Origin: CAYPEZ01 sp964409985
Lineage (GTDB): Bacteria; Patescibacteriota; Minisyncoccia; Phycocordibacterales; UBA6899
Length of the DNA: 23,714 nt
Direction of reading: 5' to 3'
Assembly (NCBI GenBank): GCA_964409985.1
Contig: CAYPEZ010000010.1
Location: forward strand, 1-23,714
The translations under genes were made by a program, and so were the position numbers. Each line of letters starts with the position of its first letter. Position 1 is the first letter of the stretch. The notes under the pieces are model-generated. The model made no database searches and was not told the DNA's origin. It was given only the letters and a program-made list of their open reading frames with translations. This document shows positions 13,792 through 20,489 of this stretch, one piece after another.

Positions 13792-15255
13792 ATGGCGTAC
13801 TTTTTTGGCAAAGTGTTTCGGGCGTTTCTCGTCATCTATGTTGGCGTATTTTCTTTTTTACTGGTTCGACCTGCTCCCATCGAACTTGATGAGTCTCCAG
13901 TCGCTATTCCTATTAATGCACAGATGGTGAGTTTTCTTGCTGATACAACGTATCAGGGAGAAAGTGGTGCTGTGCGAGTCGAAGAAAATATTTTCCCGCG
14001 CATCCTCGAAGTTTTAAAGGGAGCACATTCGTTTATCTACGCAGATATGTTTTTGTTCAACGAGTTCCACGGCAAGGATTCAACGGTATTTCGTGATCAA
14101 ACAAATGTCCTTCGGAATGCTCTTGTTGGAAAAAAATCAATGTCATCTTCGACACAAGTCATTTTTCTTACAGACCCCATCAACCGAGGATACGGCGGAG
14201 TGGAGAATATTGATCTTGATGAGATGGAACGGGGCGGAGTCCTTGTCTACGAAACCCCTCTTGAGAAGCTTCGTGATTCAAATCTATTGTGGAGCACAAT
14301 CTACCGCATGTTCTTTCAGTGGCTTGGGAACAGTACGCAGTATGGGTGGTTACCGAATCCACTTGATGCTGAGGGCGGAAAAGTCACATTGCGAACATAT
14401 GCAGACTTACTGAACTTTAAAGCAAATCACCGAAAAATTCTTGTTGTTGACACGCTCTCGAAAGGGAGAAAAAGTTATACGACGATCATTGGTTCACTCA
14501 ATCCACACACTGCTTCAAGTTATAACTGGAATACTGCGTTAGAAATTCGCAGCACCGAATTTGGTGAAGCTGTTCTTTCTTCTGAAAGAGCCCTTTTTCA
14601 CTTTGCTGGCCTCCCTCCATTTTCTTCGCCATCTTCTACTCCCGATACTGTCGCACCTGTTTCCGGAACGGCGACATATGTGACACAGAAACATATAGAG
14701 AAAGCAGTGATCGAAACCATTAACAACCTTCGTGAGCATACTGATCGTCTAGATATAGCGATGTTTTATCTTTCAGATAAAACCGTGATTCAGGCAATTG
14801 AACGTGCCGTAGCACGAGGGGTACAGGTGCGGATTCTCCTAGATCCTAACGCGACGGCATTTGGGAAGAATAAGTACGGAATTCCTAACCGTCAGACCGC
14901 TGAAAAATTATTAAGCTTGAAGCAACAAAATGTGACAATCAAATGGTGTAATACTCATGGTGAGCAATGTCATGGGAAACTCCTTATTGCTGCAAAAGAA
15001 GGTGGCCTTACACTTATTGTTGGTAGTGCGAACTATACGAGGAGAAATCTTCATGGGTATAATCTCGAATCTGCTGTGAAAATCGATTCTGCTGTTCCCA
15101 TGAAGCCTATTGCTGATGCATCAGCATATTTTGATCGCCTTTGGAATAACACAAAAGGAGAGACTTCTGTCTCAGCAGAAGTCTATCGAGATAGAGCTTC
15201 TTGGAAGTCTGTACTTGTGTGGGTAATGGAGACCACCGGTCTTTCCACATTCTGA
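13792..15255 (+). CDS. Membrane-anchored phospholipase D superfamily protein, one degenerate HKD motif
   Basis: A 487-residue protein with an N-terminal hydrophobic segment (about 8-25) and two phospholipase D domains, as in cardiolipin synthases and related phosphodiesterases. Motif 1 is complete: H213-R-K215 with D220 (NHRKILVVD) and GSLN downstream. Motif 2 keeps H394-G-K396 and GSANYTRRN, but the Asp position (401) is Ala. The histidines and lysines that form the active site are present in both halves, so activity is possible. Such proteins make cardiolipin, hydrolyse phospholipids or cleave nucleic acids; the first half has insertions (SKGRKSYTT between the HKD strand and GSLN) and the substrate cannot be told. 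Location is extracytoplasmic or membrane. It forms its own unit between galU and pyrH. Confidence 0.85.
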   Translation: MAYFFGKVFRAFLVIYVGVFSFLLVRPAPIELDESPVAIPINAQMVSFLADTTYQGESGAVRVEENIFPRILEVLKGAHSFIYADMFLFNEFHGKDSTVFRDQTNVLRNALVGKKSMSSSTQVIFLTDPINRGYGGVENIDLDEMERGGVLVYETPLEKLRDSNLLWSTIYRMFFQWLGNSTQYGWLPNPLDAEGGKVTLRTYADLLNFKANHRKILVVDTLSKGRKSYTTIIGSLNPHTASSYNWNTALEIRSTEFGEAVLSSERALFHFAGLPPFSSPSSTPDTVAPVSGTATYVTQKHIEKAVIETINNLREHTDRLDIAMFYLSDKTVIQAIERAVARGVQVRILLDPNATAFGKNKYGIPNRQTAEKLLSLKQQNVTIKWCNTHGEQCHGKLLIAAKEGGLTLIVGSANYTRRNLHGYNLESAVKIDSAVPMKPIADASAYFDRLWNNTKGETSVSAEVYRDRASWKSVLVWVMETTGLSTF

Positions 15256-15289
15256 CGTTTCTGCGTTAGAAATTTACATTCAATTTTGT

Positions 15290-15295
15290 TATGAT
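15290..15295 (+). promoter_or_regulatory. Extended -10 (TGtTATGAT), 6 nt before the pyrH start codon
   Basis: TATGAT at 15290-15295 is preceded by TG at 15287-15288, an extended -10. It ends 6 nt before ATG 15302; no Shine-Dalgarno. Weak -35 TTAGAA at 15266-15271. Predicts a leaderless pyrH mRNA. Confidence 0.55.
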
Positions 15296-15301
15296 TGCCA
15301 C

Positions 15302-15994
15302 ATGAGGCTCGTCATTAAACTTTCCGGTGAAGCATTGCGTGGTGATCCCGAACATTACAACCAGGAGACACTCACCGCCATTGTCAGTCATATCAAGACG
15401 CTCCAGTCCCATGGACACCAGATTGCTCTTGTGGTTGGGGGAGGGAATCTTTTCCGAGGTGCAGAGCTCATTAAGGAGCTATCTATCGAACGAGGAACTG
15501 CTGACTATATCGGAATGCTTGCGACGGTTCAAAATGCTCTCGTTCTCCGAGATTACTTTGAAACCCAAGGAGTAACGACCCGTGTATCCTCCGCTGTTGC
15601 TATGCCACAAATTTGTGAGGGGTATATGCCAAAGCGCGCGATTCGTCACATGGAAAAAGGTCGTGTCGTCATCTTTGCATCTGGGCTTGGGGCTCCGTAT
15701 TTCACCACTGATTCTACGGCGGTACAGCGCGCACTTGAGATTCATGCAGATTTATTGATTATGGCCAAAAATGGTGTGGATGGTATTTATACAGCCGATC
15801 CTGACAAGGACCCACGCGCAACACTCATTACGCGTATTTCTGCGGGAGAAGCCTTGGCGCAAAATCTCCGCTTTGCGGATCAGGCGGCACTAGCTCTTGC
15901 GAAAGAGCATGGTCTTTCTATCCAAGTCGTCAACATTGACCATATTGCTGACGCACCAAAACGCGAGATTGGCTCTCGTGTTGATCCTAGCTAA
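15302..15994 (+). CDS. pyrH: UMP kinase
   Basis: Phosphorylates UMP to UDP with ATP, feeding UTP, CTP and UDP-sugar synthesis, including the GalU product encoded nearby. It is 230 residues, normal for the bacterial hexameric enzyme of the amino-acid-kinase fold. Visible motifs: KLSGEAL (6-12), VVGGGNLFRG (44-53), ADYIGMLATVQNAL (about 67-80), TDSTAVQRALEI, and NGVDGIYTADPDKDP in the ATP-binding part. Leads a short unit with the DUF1761 gene, whose ATG is 6 nt after its stop. Confidence 0.96.
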   Translation: MRLVIKLSGEALRGDPEHYNQETLTAIVSHIKTLQSHGHQIALVVGGGNLFRGAELIKELSIERGTADYIGMLATVQNALVLRDYFETQGVTTRVSSAVAMPQICEGYMPKRAIRHMEKGRVVIFASGLGAPYFTTDSTAVQRALEIHADLLIMAKNGVDGIYTADPDKDPRATLITRISAGEALAQNLRFADQAALALAKEHGLSIQVVNIDHIADAPKREIGSRVDPS

Positions 15995-16000
15995 AACAGT

Positions 16001-16420
16001 ATGACTCTTGCACATGTTGGGAGTATCGTGTTGTCAGCAGTGGTGGCTTTGATTGTTGGACTTGTGTGGTATTCACCATTCGGATTCGGTAAACAGTGGG
16101 CAACGTGGAAACGACTTGAATTTGGGAGCAAAGAAGAAGCAAAGCAATATCAAAAATCCATGGGGAAAAGTTATGTGGGAGGATTCCTCGCACTCCTCCT
16201 CACATCGTGGATATTTTGGATGATGATTGGGCTTATGGGAATTACTGAGGTAAGCGGGACGCTTCTCTTGGCAACGATTTTGTGGGGAGGATTTGTCCTT
16301 CCGTTTACATTTTCTCAAGCACTGTTTGATAAAAAACATCTTGGACTTTGGGCGATTGATACTGGTTGTGCGTATGCGAGCCTCTTCGCAATGGCAGTGG
16401 TCTTTGGGCTTTTGCGATAA
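16001..16420 (+). CDS. DUF1761-type small membrane protein
   Basis: A 139-residue protein with four predicted transmembrane helices (about 4-26, 58-80, 84-105, 115-137). The loop after helix 1 has VWYSPFGFGKQW (22-33), the conserved feature of the DUF1761 family as I know it, and a charged segment (38-55) follows. Function is unknown for the family. It is 6 nt after pyrH and probably shares its transcript; no terminator is evident after it. Confidence 0.78.
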   Translation: MTLAHVGSIVLSAVVALIVGLVWYSPFGFGKQWATWKRLEFGSKEEAKQYQKSMGKSYVGGFLALLLTSWIFWMMIGLMGITEVSGTLLLATILWGGFVLPFTFSQALFDKKHLGLWAIDTGCAYASLFAMAVVFGLLR

Positions 16421-16423
16421 CTC

Positions 16424-16452
16424 TTGATTCTCTGAAGACTGTCCTCTAGGAT
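16424..16452 (+). promoter_or_regulatory. Promoter TTGATT-17-TAGGAT of the small gene at 16481
   Basis: TTGATT (16424-16429), 17 bp, TAGGAT (16447-16452). A perfect 7-bp inverted repeat, ATTCTCT (16427-16433) and AGAGAAT (16453-16459), brackets the core promoter and could be an operator or an RNA hairpin. Confidence 0.5.
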
Positions 16453-16480
16453 AGAGAATAGACGTGTTCTTGGAGGATAT

Positions 16481-16861
16481 ATGCTTTGGCTGAACATATT
16501 TACGGTGTTCTTTATGGTCACGTTCTTCTTTTGGCAAAGAGAAGGATATCAAGAGGCCAAGAGGGCACTACGTGCGACGCTTGCCTTTTGTGACGCAGAT
16601 GATGTGCTTACTGCGTGGAGAGTAGCAAATCCAGGAGTGTCCATTGGCCTCTCGACTCAAGGAAGAGCCCTTGTTCTTCGTTGTATTGATACTTGGGAAG
16701 ACTTTTTGACAACACATCCCACATATCATGACTTTGGAGAGCATCTCCGTTTTCTCTACTCACTCCTCGATGATGTGGGGCCTCCTCCGCCAGGAAAATC
16801 TCAAAGACCTTCATGTATCAAACGACTCGCTCATGCGGGTCGTTTTGTTTGCTCCAAGTGA
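16481..16861 (+). CDS. Small membrane-anchored protein, unknown function, read through a terminator hairpin
   Basis: A 126-residue protein I do not recognise. It has an N-terminal hydrophobic segment (2-18), a soluble helical region (20-100) with WRVANPG and CIDTWEDFLTTHPTYHDFGEHLRFLYSLLDD, a PPPPG linker and a basic tail. The start is clear: GGAGG lies 4 nt before the ATG, and a sigma-70-like promoter lies just upstream. The last 14 codons fall in and after the terminator hairpin at 16820-16845, so its C terminus is encoded by terminator sequence. This unit, with its own promoter, Shine-Dalgarno and terminator, is self-contained and sits between housekeeping genes, like an inserted accessory gene. 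Confidence 0.6.
   Translation: MLWLNIFTVFFMVTFFFWQREGYQEAKRALRATLAFCDADDVLTAWRVANPGVSIGLSTQGRALVLRCIDTWEDFLTTHPTYHDFGEHLRFLYSLLDDVGPPPPGKSQRPSCIKRLAHAGRFVCSK
16820..16850 (+). terminator. Intrinsic terminator inside the 3' end of the small gene
   Basis: AAACGACTCGC (16820-16830) pairs with GCGGGTCGTTT (16835-16845), 11 bp with one wobble, around a TCAT loop, followed by TGTTTG. Strong hairpin with a T-rich tail, located before the stop codon at 16859-16861 of the overlapping gene. Confidence 0.85.
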
Positions 16862-16871
16862 AATCCTCGGG

Positions 16872-16877
16872 TATCAT
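16872..16877 (+). promoter_or_regulatory. -10-like TATCAT, 7 nt before the alaS start codon
   Basis: TATCAT ends 7 nt before ATG 16885; TTGCTC (16849-16854) is a weak -35 at 17 bp. No Shine-Dalgarno. Predicts leaderless alaS mRNA. Confidence 0.5.
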
Positions 16878-16884
16878 CCTTGTC

Positions 16885-18678
16885 ATGCTTTCAGGTAACG
16901 AAATTCGAACCCGTTTTTTGCGTTTTTTTGAAAAACGAGGACACAAGATTATTCCCTCGGCGTCACTCGTTCCAGAAAATGATCCATCAGTCCTCTTTAA
17001 TACTGCGGGGATGCAGCCCTTGGTCCCGTATCTTCTTGGTGAGACACACCCTTCGGGCTCAAAACGCCTTGCGGATAGTCAAAAATGCGTACGAACGGTT
17101 GATATTGATGAAATAGGCGACAACACCCATGCGACGTTTTTTGAAATGCTTGGGAATTGGTCTCTCGGAGACTATTTTAAAAAAGAAGCCATTGAATGGA
17201 GCTACGAGTTTTTAACCTCACAAGAGGAGGGTCTTGGACTTGATCCCAGACGATTGTACATCACTGTGTTTGGCGGAAATCAGGATGCTCCCAAAGACGA
17301 CGAAGCGTATGGTATTTGGAAATCTATTTTTGAAAAGAATGAGATAAAAGGAGAGCGTATCTATTTCATGACAACAGCTCCAAGTGGCAAGGAACCCAAT
17401 TGGTGGAGTGCGGGCGATTCTGGACCGTGTGGTCCTGATACCGAAATGTTTTATGACGTAACAGGGAAGCTGACCGATGGGATGACCAAGGAAGAATATA
17501 TGGCCGCTGATGATAGGCAGGAGGTTGTTGAAATTTGGAACGATGTGTTCATGGAATATGAAAAAAAGGATGGCAAAGTTGTCGGGAAGCTAAAGAATAA
17601 AAATGTCGATACAGGCTCAGGACTTGAACGGGTCACGATGGTGGTTCAAGGAAAGGACAATATTTTTGAAACGGATCTATTGAACTCTGTTGTTCTTGCT
17701 GCGCGCAGTGTTTCCGAATCTTCCCGAGGCGCCCGTATTATTGCGGACCACCTGCGCACCAGTGTGTTTCTTATTGCGGATGGAGTGCTTCCTTCAAATA
17801 CTGATCAGGGCTACATCTTGCGCCGCCTTATTCGTCGTTTGGTTTTGAATGTGAAAGGCAAAGATCTGACACACGCTCAAGTCAAAGGCCTAGTGTGTAT
17901 AGTGACCAACCGCTACAGTGGCCACTATCCGACACTCGAGGAAAAAGAAAAACATATCATGGAAACAATCTTTGCGGAGATTGAGAAGTTTAAAAAGACG
18001 CTTTCAGAAGGTCTCAAGCAATTTGAAAAACGTACTGGCGATGAGATTACAGGAAAAGAAGCGTTCGATCTGTATCAAACGCACGGATTTCCATTTGAGG
18101 TCACCAAAGAGCTGGCGAAGGAGCGAGGACTTTCTGTGGACGAAAAGGGGTACGAAATGGAAATGCAGAAGCATCAAGAGGTTTCTCGCCAGGGGTCGGA
18201 GCAAAAGTTCAAAGGTGGTCTCGCCGATCACTCTGAAATGAGCGTCAAATATCATACCGCAACACATCTTCTTCATCAGGCACTTCGCACTGTGTTGGGT
18301 CCGACCGCACTCCAGAAGGGGTCCAACATTACCCCTGAGCGTCTCCGTTTTGATTTTGCTCATGGAACAAAGATGACCGACGAAGAAAAGAAAAAAGTGG
18401 AGGATCTTGTGAACGAGCAAATACAGAAAGCACTTCCAGTGACGTTTAGAGATCTTCCGTTCCAAGAGACAGAGAAACTTGGAGCTATTGGGCTCTTTGA
18501 GGAGAAATATGGAGACAAGGTGCGTGTCTATCAGATTGGCGAAGGCACAGATAAATTTTCTCTTGAATTTTGTGGAGGGCCACATGTGAAAAACACATCC
18601 GAGCTTGGTGTATTCAAGATTCAAAAAGAAGAAGCGTGTTCACAGGGTGTCAGACGTATTAAGGCGGTCCTTGTCTAG
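16885..18678 (+). CDS. alaS: Alanyl-tRNA synthetase, short form without the C-Ala domain
   Basis: Class II synthetase charging tRNA-Ala. From ATG 16885 it is 597 residues, against about 875 in E. coli. The catalytic core is clear (IRTRFLRFFEKRGHKIIPSA, NTAGMQPLVPYLLG, and the GSGLERV-type motif 3). The tRNA-recognition helices and the editing domain follow, with zinc/editing residues H457 and H461 (HTATH) and C563 and H567 (CGGPH). The protein ends about 30 residues later, so the C-Ala domain that dimerises and grips the tRNA elbow is missing. The reading frame extends upstream to 16813, but that part overlaps the terminator; ATG 16885 with its -10-like site fits better. The TsaC-like gene starts 3 nt after the stop. 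Confidence 0.96.
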   Translation: MLSGNEIRTRFLRFFEKRGHKIIPSASLVPENDPSVLFNTAGMQPLVPYLLGETHPSGSKRLADSQKCVRTVDIDEIGDNTHATFFEMLGNWSLGDYFKKEAIEWSYEFLTSQEEGLGLDPRRLYITVFGGNQDAPKDDEAYGIWKSIFEKNEIKGERIYFMTTAPSGKEPNWWSAGDSGPCGPDTEMFYDVTGKLTDGMTKEEYMAADDRQEVVEIWNDVFMEYEKKDGKVVGKLKNKNVDTGSGLERVTMVVQGKDNIFETDLLNSVVLAARSVSESSRGARIIADHLRTSVFLIADGVLPSNTDQGYILRRLIRRLVLNVKGKDLTHAQVKGLVCIVTNRYSGHYPTLEEKEKHIMETIFAEIEKFKKTLSEGLKQFEKRTGDEITGKEAFDLYQTHGFPFEVTKELAKERGLSVDEKGYEMEMQKHQEVSRQGSEQKFKGGLADHSEMSVKYHTATHLLHQALRTVLGPTALQKGSNITPERLRFDFAHGTKMTDEEKKKVEDLVNEQIQKALPVTFRDLPFQETEKLGAIGLFEEKYGDKVRVYQIGEGTDKFSLEFCGGPHVKNTSELGVFKIQKEEACSQGVRRIKAVLV

Positions 18679-18681
18679 CAT

Positions 18682-19227
18682 ATGGACACTGACGATGTTG
18701 TTGATCAAATTCACTCTGGAGCAATCGGCATTCTCCCGACAGATACATTGTACGGGCTTGTAGGCTCAGCGCTTATTCCTGAAACTGTCGAAAAAATCTA
18801 CGAAATAAAAAAACGCAATCCTGAAAAACCGTTGATTGTACTAATTTCTGAAATTGATGATCTTGAGCGTTTTGGTGTTGTCGTGAGTGATCAACTACGA
18901 AATCAGCTTGAAGAATACTGGCCCGGTGCTGTGTCTATTGTGCTCCCAACTATCGATGAGACGTTCGACTACCTCTCTCGAGGACAGGGGACTATCGCTT
19001 TTCGTCTCCCTGATAATGATGAACTCCTTGATTTCCTTGCGGCAACAGGCCCTCTCGTGGCCCCTAGTGCAAATCCAGAAGGACTCCCTCCCGCAGAAAC
19101 GATCACTGAAGCCAAGGAATATTTCGGAGACAGTGTGAGTTTTTATCAAGATGGGGGAGAAAAGAAAGGTTCACCATCACGCATAATCTCAATAGACGAG
19201 GATGGCCAAGTCTTTACGTTGAGATAA
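18682..19227 (+). CDS. tsaC: L-threonylcarbamoyladenylate synthase, TsaC/YrdC type
   Basis: Makes threonylcarbamoyl-AMP from threonine, bicarbonate and ATP, the precursor of t6A37 in ANN-decoding tRNAs. The 181-residue length is that of the short TsaC form, without the extra Sua5 domain. Motifs: PTDTLYGL (19-26), KRNPEKPL (44-51), YWPGAVSIVL (79-88), and PLVAPSAN (124-131). It is 3 nt downstream of alaS, so both are likely translated from one mRNA; linking tRNA charging and tRNA modification. The symbol follows the short family form. Confidence 0.93.
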   Translation: MDTDDVVDQIHSGAIGILPTDTLYGLVGSALIPETVEKIYEIKKRNPEKPLIVLISEIDDLERFGVVVSDQLRNQLEEYWPGAVSIVLPTIDETFDYLSRGQGTIAFRLPDNDELLDFLAATGPLVAPSANPEGLPPAETITEAKEYFGDSVSFYQDGGEKKGSPSRIISIDEDGQVFTLR

Positions 19228-19265
19228 GTAGTGATTCTCCACATGAGAACCTTTACAGTTCCTGA

Positions 19266-19271
19266 TATACT
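19266..19271 (+). promoter_or_regulatory. Extended -10 (TGaTATACT), 6 nt before the GTG of the PilM-like gene
   Basis: TATACT at 19266-19271 with TG at 19263-19264 is an extended -10, which does not need a -35. It ends 6 nt before GTG 19278. No Shine-Dalgarno. Predicts a leaderless mRNA starting with GTG. Confidence 0.55.
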
Positions 19272-19277
19272 GTTTAG

Positions 19278-20489
19278 GTGACAGGGTTGTTTGGCAAAAA
19301 GAAGGAAGGACAGAATTTTATCGCTGTCTTTGACATCGGAAGCGCCTCCGTTGGGGGTGCGTTTGTTCTTCTTGAAGAAGGGAAACTTCCTCAGGTGGTA
19401 TTCACGACTCGCATCGATATTCCGTTTCAAAAGGAACTCAATTTCCAAAGGTTTTTCATGTCCATGCAAGACACACTCCAAAATGTGTTTACTGCTATGA
19501 AAAAAGCAGGAGGAGAGGTCGCAATTGACCATGCCTTTTGTGTCCTTGCATCGCCCTGGTATGCCTCCCAGACAAGACTTGTTCGGCATGCCCCGGACAA
19601 AACCCCATTTGTGGTGACTGAAAAGCTTGTCGAGGAACTTATTCAGCGTGAGGTTGCTGCGTTTCGGAGCTCAAAATTATTTTCATCTTCTCGAGTTGAC
19701 GATGCTCTTCCTGAAATCATGGAGGCAAAAAATATCCAGATGCGACTGAATGGGTATGAGACAAAGAACCCGTACGGCCAGAAAGCAGATGAACTACGCA
19801 TTGCGCTGTATCTTTCAATGATTCCCCCTAAAATTTTTACTTCGATCCAGGAAGCTATTGAAAAATCCTGGAATACACGTCGAGTGCACCTCAATTCATT
19901 TTCATATATTGTCTACAATACGATCCGAGACCTCTATCCACTCGAGCCATCGTTTCTCTTTTTGGATATTTCAGGAGAGCTTACTGATGTCTCTCTGGTG
20001 AAAGAAGGGGTGCTCACAGAATCCCTCTCGTTTCCTATTGGAAAGCATATGCTCATCCGAGCAATCATGCATGGGAAAAAAGCTCCATCCGAAGTTGCTC
20101 AAAGCGATCTCGCTCTTTTTCTTGCTGATGCGATTTCAAGTGATCATGCCGGAAAGGTTGGTGAATTAATTGATGGCGCAAAGAAAGAATGGCTCTCGTT
20201 CTTTGAGGATGGGCTGTCGAAGTTCGCTGAAGATTTTCCAATTCCACCTCTTGTGTTCTATACTAGCGATGAGGATATCGCCCCTTGGTACAAAGAACGT
20301 ATCCTTGAAGCTCGGTTTTCAACCTTCACTATCCAAGAGGGGGAATTCACAGTTAAGTTTTTAGGGAGTACTATGTTCCTAGAGCATGTTGCTATTCCGG
20401 AGCCGGCCTTTCGCGATCCTTTCATTGCTCTCCCGGCTATATACGCAAAGAAATCTCTCGGAGAACATAAACCACCACTACATCTATGA
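19278..20489 (+). CDS. PilM/FtsA-like actin-fold protein
   Basis: A 403-residue cytoplasmic protein with the layout of the actin-like ATPase superfamily as found in PilM and FtsA. The first phosphate loop is VFDIGSASVGGAFVLL (17-32, D19), the second FLFLDISGELTDVSLV (about 226-241, D230), followed by ESLSFPIGKHMLIRAI. PilM anchors the type IV pilus or secretion inner-membrane platform through the N terminus of PilN. The next gene, overlapping by 4 nt, encodes a bitopic membrane protein with a long cytoplasmic N-terminal tail, the position a PilN-like partner would hold. The start is GTG 19278; TTG 19287 is an alternative. Family is likely; the exact system is inferred. Confidence 0.75.
   Translation: MTGLFGKKKEGQNFIAVFDIGSASVGGAFVLLEEGKLPQVVFTTRIDIPFQKELNFQRFFMSMQDTLQNVFTAMKKAGGEVAIDHAFCVLASPWYASQTRLVRHAPDKTPFVVTEKLVEELIQREVAAFRSSKLFSSSRVDDALPEIMEAKNIQMRLNGYETKNPYGQKADELRIALYLSMIPPKIFTSIQEAIEKSWNTRRVHLNSFSYIVYNTIRDLYPLEPSFLFLDISGELTDVSLVKEGVLTESLSFPIGKHMLIRAIMHGKKAPSEVAQSDLALFLADAISSDHAGKVGELIDGAKKEWLSFFEDGLSKFAEDFPIPPLVFYTSDEDIAPWYKERILEARFSTFTIQEGEFTVKFLGSTMFLEHVAIPEPAFRDPFIALPAIYAKKSLGEHKPPLHL

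Noticed and set aside
15258..15272. TTTCT/AGAAA hairpin after the PLD gene
   Set aside because: Five mostly A-T pairs, short T-stretch; too weak to call.
16813..16884. Longer alaS starting at 16813
   Set aside because: The extra 24 codons run across the terminator hairpin and the -10-like site, and the synthetase core starts at MLSGNEIRTRF.
19235..19249. TTCTC/GAGAA hairpin after the TsaC-like gene
   Set aside because: Only 5 bp of weak stem and no real T-run, so it is not supported as a terminator.
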